This document shows positions 54,776-62,337 of a stretch of DNA of 64,000 nt, piece by piece. The translations under genes were made by a program, and so were the position numbers. Under the pieces are notes generated by a model. The model had not been told where the DNA came from. It made no database searches and worked only from the letters and a program-made list of their open reading frames with translations. Positions within the stretch are counted from its first letter, which is position 1; every line of letters starts with the position of its first letter. The DNA comes from Parapusillimonas sp013416435 (GTDB lineage Bacteria; Pseudomonadota; Gammaproteobacteria; Burkholderiales; Burkholderiaceae_B). The stretch spans positions 806,001-870,000 of the forward strand of contig NZ_CP197474.1 in assembly GCF_052180245.1 (NCBI RefSeq), read 5' to 3'.

Positions 54776-55756
54776 TTACTTCCTTAGCGCAGCCGACTCC
54801 TTGCGCAGATCCGCCAGCACCGGCGTGCGTTTGAGCCAGATCTCTTCCCATTTTTCCAGCGTGTCGCCAAAAAACTCTGGCCCTGCAACCTTGACGTTTA
54901 CGTTCGTGCCTTGAATGTTCTTCAGCATTTCCTTCTCGACTTGCATATAGCTGTCGAAGAGTCCGTTCAGATGCTGTTTTGCCGTGCTGGAGATCAGCTC
55001 CCGATCTGCGGGAGGCAATTGTTGCCAGACGCGACCAGACACCAATCCTATGACCGGAAACATCATATGGCTGGAGTACAGCAGAGTCTTGCCGCGCTCA
55101 TAAAATTTCATGCGCCATACCAGCTCCATATCGGCGTCGACACCGTCCACTTGTCCATTGGCGAGTGAGTCATAGACATCGGTCACGGGCATGGGCGTCG
55201 AAGCCGCACCCAGTAATTGGTAGAAATCACGCACTGGCGGAAAGGGCGTGATGCGCATCTTCCGTCCCTTGATGTCGCCCACGTTGTTCGTTGGAAAGGC
55301 GTTGAGCATCAGACGCATGGAGGCGCCGCCGTACCCGACGCCAACCGCACCGATCTCTCGCGGGAGGCGTCCCAGCATCTTCTGGGCGGTAGGTCCATTC
55401 AACAGCAAGCCCGACTCACGCACATCGCGTACGAGATAGGGGGCGAAGAGTGCTCCGAAGTCTGGTACGCGATTCGTGATTTCCGCGACTGTCATGAAGG
55501 CCATATCGAGCGCCCCCGTCTGCAGTTGTTGCAGCATTTGCGCTTCGTTGCCGAGCTGGCCGGCGGGAAACACGGTGACTGTGTATTTCCCATCCGATTT
55601 TTTCTCAAGATCCTTGCCCATGGCCACCGCGGCCTGAGACCAATCGTGTGTGCCTGGCACGATCAGTCCCAGGCGCAGTTCCTTTGCCGCGGAGGCGGCG
55701 CTCGAGGCGATACCGATTGCGACGGCGAGGGCCGTCACCACTCTTTTGAATGACAT
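54776..55756 (-). CDS. TRAP transporter substrate-binding protein (DctP family, second system)
   Basis: A 326-residue receptor with a Sec signal (MSFKRVVTALAVAIGIASSAASAA). TRAP features include LGLIVPGTHDWSQAAVAMG at the mature start, PAGQLGNEAQMLQQLQTGALDMAFMTVAEI, and IKGRKMRITPFPPVRDFYQLLGAASTPMPVTDVYDSLANGQVDGVD, with the signature Arg in RKMRITP. The ATG at 55756 gives the clean signal; the frame to 55846 is upstream sequence. First gene of the leftward operon, separated from the AraC gene by about 200 bp. Confidence 0.93.
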   Translation of the reverse strand: MSFKRVVTALAVAIGIASSAASAAKELRLGLIVPGTHDWSQAAVAMGKDLEKKSDGKYTVTVFPAGQLGNEAQMLQQLQTGALDMAFMTVAEITNRVPDFGALFAPYLVRDVRESGLLLNGPTAQKMLGRLPREIGAVGVGYGGASMRLMLNAFPTNNVGDIKGRKMRITPFPPVRDFYQLLGAASTPMPVTDVYDSLANGQVDGVDADMELVWRMKFYERGKTLLYSSHMMFPVIGLVSGRVWQQLPPADRELISSTAKQHLNGLFDSYMQVEKEMLKNIQGTNVNVKVAGPEFFGDTLEKWEEIWLKRTPVLADLRKESAALRK

Positions 55757-55958
55757 TCTTTTGTCCCCTTGTTGAGTAAAGTTGAGGCGGGGTAGCCCGC
55801 CAGATTTGCGCGATTCCATATTAGGGGCGAGACGTGGCCAGCACATTGGCTGGGGCTCCGACTTTTTGCCATAGCGTCTTGACTTGCATCATCTCATGCT
55901 GTGAAGCCATGCCAAAGCGGCGATTTGTTATTTGGATGGAGATACGCCAAACCGGCGG

Positions 55959-56816
55959 CTAGGCTGGACCGTAAACTTGGACTACTCGCCGGTATTCGCT
56001 TGGCGTCACGCCGATATGTCCGCGAATGAAACGAGTGAAGTGACCTTGATCAGAAAATCCGAGCTCACCGGCAAGTTGACCCACACTTCCGTGTCCATCC
56101 GATTGCGCCAGTCGCTTGCAGGCAGTTTCCGCCCTGAGCATGTTGACAAACACATTGGGCGTCATTCCGGTGCTGCGTTTGAAACGCAGGAAAAATTGAG
56201 CCCGGGAGAGATGGACGGATGAGGCGATCTGAGCGACGTCCAGGGGTTTGCCAAGGTTTTCTTGGATGTAGGCGATGGCTTTATGGATACGTGCGTCCTG
56301 CATGTGCCACCCATCGGGAAGAATCAATGCGTCTTTGCGCCGCCAGGCGGAAAAATCTTCACTGACAGCCACCATAAGGTTGAAAAGATCCGATTCGAGT
56401 CTATCCTGGGACATGGGTACGAGCGAAAGCAGTTCCCCGATCAAATCATCTACCATGCGCCGGATACGTGGCGAAATCTCCACGCAGGGGCGTGGAAAAA
56501 AGCGCGGATGAGACGCTACGTGCAAAGGACTGTGTAACGATGACATCCAGCTTGGCTCAATGTACATTGCCAGATAGACCGTACGTGGAAAATCCGGTTC
56601 ACTAAAGAAGTAGTGTGGTTCCCAGGCATTGACGAGGATGGCGGTCCTGTCGGTCACCGGCAACCTCTCTTCGCTGACATAGAAGGCGGAGTCGGCGCCA
56701 CTGGCTTTGAAAATCACATGGCATTGGGAATGCGCGTGAGGAGCCAAAGGCGTATCCATGTCGAGTAAGGCCAGTCGACCGAACCGGCCTTGCGCAATCC
56801 TCAATGCAGTGGTCAT
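55959..56816 (-). CDS. AraC-family transcriptional regulator
   Basis: A 285-residue regulator with an N-terminal cupin-like arm (MDTPLAPHAHSQCHVIFKASG, near residues 20-40) and a C-terminal double helix-turn-helix. The DNA-binding part contains DVAQIASSVHLSRAQFFLRFKRSTGMTPNVFV near residues 195-225 and LAGELGFSDQGHFTRFIRGHIGVTPSEYRR near 248-277. It lies upstream of, and in the same direction as, the second TRAP block, so it probably activates that block. The region 56817-57010 has no gene; it is AT-rich and may hold its own promoter. Confidence 0.93.
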   Translation of the reverse strand: MTTALRIAQGRFGRLALLDMDTPLAPHAHSQCHVIFKASGADSAFYVSEERLPVTDRTAILVNAWEPHYFFSEPDFPRTVYLAMYIEPSWMSSLHSPLHVASHPRFFPRPCVEISPRIRRMVDDLIGELLSLVPMSQDRLESDLFNLMVAVSEDFSAWRRKDALILPDGWHMQDARIHKAIAYIQENLGKPLDVAQIASSVHLSRAQFFLRFKRSTGMTPNVFVNMLRAETACKRLAQSDGHGSVGQLAGELGFSDQGHFTRFIRGHIGVTPSEYRRVVQVYGPA

Positions 56817-57010
56817 CTTCTTTGCCTGCTTGCGAACGAAATAACAGGATGTGGGTCATGTCCATGACTTCGCCGCAGTATAGATGAGGCTTTCAATCAA
56901 ATAAAATAATATATATTTATCTTATGTATCATCAATGCTGATATTAGTGTTAGTCAACGCAGTGGGCCAAGCTCGACATGGAAGCCGGTTCCAAAATCGC
57001 TGGGTTGGGA

Positions 57011-57072
57011 GCCCTGCTCCTTGCGGAGCAGGGCGGAAGATGGGCCAGTTCTCTTATGGGATCTGGCCCATC
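57011..57072 (-). terminator. Double hairpin downstream of the Bug receptor gene
   Basis: Two perfect 10-bp hairpins in a row: GCCCTGCTCC / GGAGCAGGGC with loop TTGC (57011-57034), and GATGGGCCAG / CTGGCCCATC with a 14-base loop (57039-57072). They begin 18 bp beyond the stop of the leftward Bug gene and probably end its transcript. Confidence 0.75.
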
Positions 57073-57089
57073 GGGCCGGGGACGGTTGT

Positions 57090-58091
57090 CTAGTCAGAGC
57101 TGATGCCCAGTTCCTGGATCGTGGCGCCCCAGCGCCGCTGGTCTTCATGCAGCGCGGCTTTGAATTGCTCGGAGCTCAGGCCGGGATACTCCAATCCCAT
57201 GCCTGCCATTTTCTCGGCGATTTCGGGCATCTTCATAATCCGGTCCAATTCCGTCCAGATCTTTTCCTTGAGAGCCGGGTCCAGGCCTTTGGGGGCAAGC
57301 ACGCCGTACCAGTTCGTTGCCTGAAAGCCTTTTACCGTTTCATTGGCGGCCGGAATATTCGGCAGCAACTTGCTGCGTTCCGGTCCTGTGACGGCAAGCA
57401 GGCGCACGGTTCCGGCTTCGACCTGAGGCAAAAGCAACGATGTGCCGCCTGCGAACACCTGGACTTCTCCTTGCATGACCGCGGTCGTGGCAGGGCCGCC
57501 GCCTCGGTAGGGCACATGAAGCAGCTCGATTCCGGCCGCCTTGGCAAAGGCCGCCATCGTCAGGTGATTGATGCTGCCGACGCCGCCTGACGAATAGGCC
57601 AATTGTCCCGGATTGGCCTTGGCGAATTCGACCAATTCCGAAAGAGTCTGAAAAGGCTGTTGAGCGTTCACGGCGATGGCCGTGGTCGCCCAGGCAAGCA
57701 TGGACACCGGTTCGAATGACGCCACCGGGTCGAAAGGCAGTTTCTTGTATAGCGACCCGGCCATCGCATGAGTGGATATCCCGCCGATTTCCAGCGTGTA
57801 GCCGTCGGGCGCGGCGCGCGCTACGGTGGCGGCGCCGATGGTGCCGCCTGCTCCGGATATGTTTTCCACGACCATTGCCTGACCGGAGGCCGGGAAAAAC
57901 TCTTTGCCGATCAGGCGGGCAAGAATGTCCGTGGTGCCACCGGCCGCAAACGGGGAAATCGCACGTATCGGCTTGTCCGGATAGGCTTGTACTGCGTTCG
58001 GCTGCGCGGCGGCGGTTGTCGCCAACGCCAGAGCCGATGCCGCCAGCATCGCTCGGGAAAAGGCTTGGGTGAAAACTCGGCGTATCTTCAT
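57090..58091 (-). CDS. Bug-type tripartite tricarboxylate transporter substrate-binding protein
   Basis: A 333-residue periplasmic receptor of the Bug/TctC family, which is greatly expanded in Bordetella and relatives. It has a signal peptide (AFSRAMLAASALALATTAAAQ). Family motifs are YPDKPIRAISPFAAGGTTDILARLIGKEF near residues 37-65, VVENISGAGGTIGAATVARAAPDGYTL near 75-101, and YSSGGVGSINHLTMAAFAKAAGIELLHVPYRGGGPA near 165-200. No tctA or tctB permease is adjacent, as for most Bug genes. It diverges from an IclR regulator with a palindromic operator between them. Confidence 0.95.
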   Translation of the reverse strand: MKIRRVFTQAFSRAMLAASALALATTAAAQPNAVQAYPDKPIRAISPFAAGGTTDILARLIGKEFFPASGQAMVVENISGAGGTIGAATVARAAPDGYTLEIGGISTHAMAGSLYKKLPFDPVASFEPVSMLAWATTAIAVNAQQPFQTLSELVEFAKANPGQLAYSSGGVGSINHLTMAAFAKAAGIELLHVPYRGGGPATTAVMQGEVQVFAGGTSLLLPQVEAGTVRLLAVTGPERSKLLPNIPAANETVKGFQATNWYGVLAPKGLDPALKEKIWTELDRIMKMPEIAEKMAGMGLEYPGLSSEQFKAALHEDQRRWGATIQELGISSD

Positions 58092-58165
58092 GGGATGGGT
58101 CTCCTTCTTCGATGTCGGCCAGTATAGGTGGGGCCTGTGCCGTTCACTTCCTTTCTGATCATTCG

Positions 58166-58180
58166 TTCCGTATTACGGAA
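58166..58180. promoter_or_regulatory. Candidate IclR operator between the Bug gene and iclR-type gene
   Basis: TTCCGTA T TACGGAA is a perfect 15-bp palindrome (7-bp arms, one central base) 75 bp upstream of the Bug ATG and 55 bp upstream of the IclR-family ATG. Its length and TTCCG...CGGAA form match operators known for IclR-family regulators. Confidence 0.65.
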
Positions 58181-58234
58181 TTGATATGGGAAAATAGGCG
58201 GTGGCCGGCGAACAGCGGCAATCAGGGGAACTCA

Positions 58235-59002
58235 ATGACCAAGGCGATCAATCCCGTCGTCAGGGCGCTCGATTTGCTGCGGGCGCTCAATCAGCAACCG
58301 CAAAGCTCATTGAGCCGGTTGCACCAGGCAACCGGTCTTCCGAAGTCGACGGTGCATCGCCTGTTGATGACGTTGAAGAGCGAAGGCTACGTCAAGAACG
58401 ATGTCGTCAAGGGGGTGTATTCGCTGACGGAAAAGGTACGCACTCTTTGCGACGGATACACCGAGCATGACCTGGTGGTCGAAGTAGGGGCCGCAGTGCT
58501 GCTCAGGACCACGCGTGAGACGGGCCTTCCCTTGGCGATCGGAACTTTGCACGGCGGCCGCATCATGGTCCGATACAGCAGCATGCCGTACAGCCCCATA
58601 GGCTCCGAGCACACCACCTTGGGGCATGTGCATGACTTGATGGAGTCGGCCATGGGGCAGGCCTATCTGGCGTATTGTCCCGAGCCGGAGCGGGAACGCT
58701 TGGTGCAGCTGCTGGCCACCCGGAAAGCGGATTCGGTGGAGGAGGCCGGGCTGGAGCGGCGAGTCGGCCAGGCGATCGCATTGACCAGGCAGCGTGGCTA
58801 TGCGCTGCGAAAATCGTCCAAGCCGGGTTCCAGCGCCACGGTGGCGATTCCGCTGCTGCTCGGCGATGAAATCCTCGGCGTATTGGGACTCACCACGTTT
58901 GCCGCCCTGATCAACGACAAGAGCGTAGGAGAGTGCCTTGCCGTGCTGACGGGCGCGCGGGCCGAGATTCTGGAAGAGATTTCCAGGCGCGGCCAGGGCT
59001 GA
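58235..59002 (+). CDS. IclR-family transcriptional regulator
   Basis: A 255-residue regulator with an N-terminal winged helix (VVRALDLLRALNQQPQSSLSRLHQATGLPKSTVHRLLMTLKSEGYV, split over residues 8-53) and a C-terminal effector domain (GAAVLLRTTRETGLPLAIGTLHGGRIMVRYSSMP ... GYALRKSSKPGSSATVAIPLLLGDEILGVLGLTTFA). The ATG at 58235 is preferred, giving the usual length; an open frame to 58112 has no support. Regulators of this subgroup act in aromatic or beta-ketoadipate-type catabolism. It probably controls the divergent Bug gene and the following FAH-family gene. Confidence 0.93.
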   Translation: MTKAINPVVRALDLLRALNQQPQSSLSRLHQATGLPKSTVHRLLMTLKSEGYVKNDVVKGVYSLTEKVRTLCDGYTEHDLVVEVGAAVLLRTTRETGLPLAIGTLHGGRIMVRYSSMPYSPIGSEHTTLGHVHDLMESAMGQAYLAYCPEPERERLVQLLATRKADSVEEAGLERRVGQAIALTRQRGYALRKSSKPGSSATVAIPLLLGDEILGVLGLTTFAALINDKSVGECLAVLTGARAEILEEISRRGQG

Positions 59003-59132
59003 TTCCGTGACGTGGAACGATGCGCCGCAAAGATACCAACTTGGAAGATGGCTCGTTAAGCTGGCGTCAACGTGCCGGCCTCACATTCACCGCACGAAAC
59101 CTTTGTGCCGCATGCCGGCCTGGAGCAAAATT

Positions 59133-60107
59133 TTGAAACTCGTTAGCTATTCATTGCCAGAAAGTCCCGACATCGCCCGCGTGGGCTTCATGGTTTCCGA
59201 TGATGAGTTCGTCGGACTCGAGCAGGCGCGCGCCACACGCGGCGCACTGGCGCTGGAGCAATTGACCGACATTCATTCCATCATCGAGGCCGGCCCGGCG
59301 GTCTGGGCGCAGTTGTCCGAACTGGAGCGCAACTTGCAGGGCGCGGAGCGTCGCCGCCTGGACTCCGTCAGCGTCCTGCCTTCGGTGCAGCGGCCCTCCA
59401 AGATCTGCTGCCTTGCGCTCAACAACAGCGCCAACGCCGACCGGATCATTTCCGGGCCGTCGCATCCGGCACTGTTCACCAAGCCCTCGACGGCCCTGCT
59501 TGGCCACGGAGGCGCCATACGTCTGAAAAAACAGTATGGCCGCGTCCACCCTGAGCCGGAGTTGGCACTGGTGATCGGCAAACTGGCGCGCGATATTGCG
59601 GCGGCGGATGCTTACGACCATGTTTTCGGCTACACGGTTCATAACGACCTGACATCGCCGACCATGCGCGGAGAGGATTCCTTCCACTACCGGGCCATCC
59701 ATCCGGCAGCGGAGGGCGAGGGAATCCGGTATGTCGACAGCCATGTGTCTTACAGCGGACGCTACAAAGGCTCCGACACCTTTTCGCCGCTCGGCCCCTG
59801 GATCGTGACGAAGGACGAGATTCCGGATCCGCACGCGCTGGACATTGAATGCCATGTCCGCGACGAGCGGTTTGCCAGCGACAATACAATCAATCTGTTC
59901 CACAAAGTGCCCCAGGTGCTGGAGTTCGTGTCCAGCTACATGACCTTGCTGCCAGGCGACGTTGTGTCCATGGGCACGGCGCTCGCCTCCGGAGGCAAGC
60001 CGGGAAGGGCCGTCCAGAACGCCGATCTCAGCTTGATGGGAGGCCCCGTCAGCGTAACCATCCAGCGGATCGGACGTCTGAGCAACACTGTGGAGCACGT
60101 AGACTGA
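59133..60107 (+). CDS. Fumarylacetoacetate hydrolase (FAH) family protein (second)
   Basis: A 324-residue FAH-superfamily enzyme. The start MKLVSYSLPESPDIARVGF is typical; it uses TTG at 59133 with GGAG 7 bases upstream, rather than the ATG at 59112 or the frame open to 59007. Metal-binding residues fit HPEPELALVIGKLARDI (Glu pair near residues 150-152) and HNDLTSPTMRG (Asp near 182). It carries phrases of the long FAH subgroup: SGPSHPALFTKPSTALLGHGG and SPLGPWIVTKDEIPDP. It likely cleaves a C-C bond of a diketo acid. It follows iclR by about 130 bp. A 57-bp tandem repeat array follows its stop. Confidence 0.88.
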   Translation: MKLVSYSLPESPDIARVGFMVSDDEFVGLEQARATRGALALEQLTDIHSIIEAGPAVWAQLSELERNLQGAERRRLDSVSVLPSVQRPSKICCLALNNSANADRIISGPSHPALFTKPSTALLGHGGAIRLKKQYGRVHPEPELALVIGKLARDIAAADAYDHVFGYTVHNDLTSPTMRGEDSFHYRAIHPAAEGEGIRYVDSHVSYSGRYKGSDTFSPLGPWIVTKDEIPDPHALDIECHVRDERFASDNTINLFHKVPQVLEFVSSYMTLLPGDVVSMGTALASGGKPGRAVQNADLSLMGGPVSVTIQRIGRLSNTVEHVD

Positions 60108-60115
60108 TTTGGGGC

Positions 60116-60286
60116 GGGGTCAGACCCCGTACGGGGTCTGACCCCAGGGAACTGTGATCCGGGCATGCAAGAGGGGTCAGACCCCGTATGGGGTCTGACC
60201 CCAGGGAACCGGGATCCGGGCACGCAAAGGGGGTCAGACCCCATACGGGGTCTGACCCCAGGAATTGAAAATCAGGGCATGTAAGA
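60116..60286. repeat. Tandem array of three palindromic repeats, 57-bp period
   Basis: Copies at 60116-60145 (loop GTAC), 60173-60202 (GTAT) and 60230-60259 (ATAC) are spaced exactly 57 bp apart. The 27-bp spacers are near copies of each other (AGGGAACTGTGATCCGGG, then AGGGAACCGGGATCCGGG, then a diverged third). The array starts 8 bp after the FAH stop and is the largest here. Confidence 0.96.
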
Positions 60287-60371
60287 CAGAAATCGATACA
60301 ATTGTTGTATCGAAAGAGAGGTGCCCCATTTTCGCCCAATCAAGCCAAAACATTCATGGGGTCCCGCAGTG

Positions 60372-61571
60372 ATGCTGGACTCCTTGACCGTGGTGATGAT
60401 CCCTGCGGCCATGTCGATCGTCCTGTCGGGCATATTGTTCTCGGTCAGCCGGGACATGCCGCCCGACATACGCGGCGTGACTCGCTGGGCCTGGGGGTCG
60501 TTTGCGGTTGGCGTATCGGGAATCTGCTTCGGCGGCCGTGGAGTCTTTCCCGACTGGCTGTCCATTATCGTCGCCAATATCGGCTTGCTGGCAGGCGTTG
60601 CGCTTTGGCTGTGGGGCACTCAGCAGTTTTACGAATGGCCGGAAACGAAGCGGCTCATTGCCGGTGTCGTTGCCCTGGGGTCGGCCGGTATCGTCTGGGG
60701 CACGCTGGTCGTGCCAAGCTACCACTTCCGGTTGGGCGTCATGACGGCAAGCCTGCTGTATCTGTACGGCGGCCAGTTGGTGTTGATCGTCCGATACGGC
60801 TTCAGGCACTTCAGTTCCGCCTTTCTGGCGGCCATCCTTTCGATGCAGATCATCGTGATCGCTGTCCGGGGCGTCACGGCTGCCTTGCCCGGCTTTTCTT
60901 CAGGCGAGTTTTTTTCTGCCGACATCATACAAATCGTGTATTTCATCACCTATACGGTGGTGTCTTTGCTGTTGGCTGTCGGATATGTCATGGTGGCGAC
61001 GCAGCGATTGAATGCCGCGCTCGCTTGGCATGCGACTCGTGATTCGCTGACGGGCGTGCTCAATCGGCGCGTCTTTAGCGAGATCTGCGAAAAAGAGCTT
61101 CGGCGGTCGGTCGAAGCACGACGGCCTTTCTCGGTATTCATCATTGATCTGGACCATTTCAAGTCCATCAACGACCGGCATGGCCACGCCATGGGCGACA
61201 CGGTGCTCATAGACTTCTGCCGCAAGATAGAAAAGGCGATCGGCCCGAATGCGACCTTCGCCAGGCTTGGCGGCGAGGAGTTCGTCATTGGAGTGGATCT
61301 GTCAGATGCCGATGCGATCGAGCTGGCCGGCGCGATCCGGACCTCGGTTGCCGCCCGCAGCAATCCGTTCCTGCCGCACTACACATGCAGCATCGGCATC
61401 GCGACCACTCGAGACCTTTCCGCAACACTCACCAAATTGATGGCGGCGGCGGACGACGCTTTGTATCTGGCCAAGCGTGCGGGTAGGAATGCCATAAAGC
61501 ACGGGGACTTTCCGCAGGAGACCGCGGCTTCCGGCGCCCTGTTAAGGTCGAGCACGCTCACCATCCCATAA
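60372..61571 (+). CDS. Diguanylate cyclase with N-terminal membrane domain
   Basis: A 399-residue GGDEF protein that should make cyclic di-GMP. About six hydrophobic segments fill residues 1-220 (for example SLTVVMIPAAMSIVLSGILF and DIIQIVYFITYTVVSLLLAVGYV), a membrane sensor of no recognised type. The GGDEF domain begins ATRDSLTGVLNRRVFSEI near residue 233 and has the active-site signature RLGGEEFVIG near residue 298; GGEEF is a known active variant. No RxxD inhibitory site is clear at the usual position. No EAL domain. The ATG at 60372 is chosen; a GTG at 60321 is possible. Confidence 0.9.
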   Translation: MLDSLTVVMIPAAMSIVLSGILFSVSRDMPPDIRGVTRWAWGSFAVGVSGICFGGRGVFPDWLSIIVANIGLLAGVALWLWGTQQFYEWPETKRLIAGVVALGSAGIVWGTLVVPSYHFRLGVMTASLLYLYGGQLVLIVRYGFRHFSSAFLAAILSMQIIVIAVRGVTAALPGFSSGEFFSADIIQIVYFITYTVVSLLLAVGYVMVATQRLNAALAWHATRDSLTGVLNRRVFSEICEKELRRSVEARRPFSVFIIDLDHFKSINDRHGHAMGDTVLIDFCRKIEKAIGPNATFARLGGEEFVIGVDLSDADAIELAGAIRTSVAARSNPFLPHYTCSIGIATTRDLSATLTKLMAAADDALYLAKRAGRNAIKHGDFPQETAASGALLRSSTLTIP

Positions 61572-61595
61572 ACCACGGCGAGACTGGACAACGTA

Positions 61596-62213
61596 ATGGT
61601 GTTACTTGCGCTTTATTTAGTGGCGATAACGGCGGAGGCCATGACGGCTGCGCTGGCGGCCGGACGGCGCGACATGGACTGGATAGGGGTATGCATCATT
61701 GCCTGTGTCACTGCATTGGGCGGTGGCTCCGTCAGAGACGTTCTGTTGGGGCATTATCCCTTGACTTGGGTACAGCATCCCGAATATCTCTGGATCACAG
61801 CCGGAGCGGCCATGCTCACGGCCCTGATCGCCCCGGTGATGCGGCGCCTGCGCAGCTTGTTCCTTCTGCTCGACGCTTTGGGCCTGGTCGTCTTCACAGT
61901 CATTGGCTGCCAGATCGGCCTGGAAATGCAGTTGCCCATCACCGTCGTGCTGATCAGCGGCATGATCACCGGTTGTGCGGGGGGGGTGCTGCGCGACGTC
62001 TTGTGCAACGACATTCCGCTTCTATTCCGCAAGGAGCTCTACGCAAGCGTATCGGTCGTAACCGGCGTTCTTTTCATCGGTGCCCAGGCGATGGCGCTGC
62101 ATTCCGATATATCCATGCTGGTTGCGATGACGATAGGGCTGGCAATGCGGATGCTTGCCCTACGCTATAACTGGCAGATGCCCAAGTTTGTGTATCGGGA
62201 CGAATGGCGCTGA
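61596..62213 (+). CDS. TRIC-type cation channel family protein (UPF0126, YadS/YicG-like)
   Basis: A 205-residue membrane protein with two repeated halves of three helices. The UPF0126/TRIC motif occurs twice: GGGSVRDVLLGHYPLTWVQHPEYL near residues 48-71, and CAGGVLRDVLCNDIPLLFRKELYA near 129-152. Prokaryotic TRIC homologues form trimeric monovalent cation channels; YicG-like members may also affect amino-acid export. The diguanylate cyclase ends 24 bp upstream, so the two form an operon. Repeat arrays lie on both sides of this pair. Confidence 0.9.
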   Translation: MVLLALYLVAITAEAMTAALAAGRRDMDWIGVCIIACVTALGGGSVRDVLLGHYPLTWVQHPEYLWITAGAAMLTALIAPVMRRLRSLFLLLDALGLVVFTVIGCQIGLEMQLPITVVLISGMITGCAGGVLRDVLCNDIPLLFRKELYASVSVVTGVLFIGAQAMALHSDISMLVAMTIGLAMRMLALRYNWQMPKFVYRDEWR

Positions 62214-62217
62214 GTTT

Positions 62218-62335
62218 GGGGTCGGACCCCGTACAGGGTCCGACCCCGTGACTTGAATCGAGGGGTCAGACCCCGCATGGGGTCTGACCCCATGACTTGG
62301 ATTGAGGGGTCAGACCCCGTACGGGGTCTGACCCC
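62218..62335. repeat. Tandem array of three palindromic repeats, 44-bp period
   Basis: Copies at 62218-62247 (loop GTAC), 62262-62291 (GCAT) and 62306-62335 (GTAC) are 44 bp apart. The first copy has a compensated pair: TCAGA to TCGGA on the left and TCTGA to TCCGA on the right. It also has one mismatch (AGGG at the start of the right arm). The 14-bp spacers are GTGACTTGAATCGA and ATGACTTGGATTGA. Confidence 0.95.
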
Positions 62336-62337
62336 AT

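Noticed and set aside
60116..60286. CRISPR array reading of the tandem repeats
   Set aside because: Only three units; spacers are near copies of each other rather than unique; repeats are dispersed singly elsewhere; no cas genes nearby.
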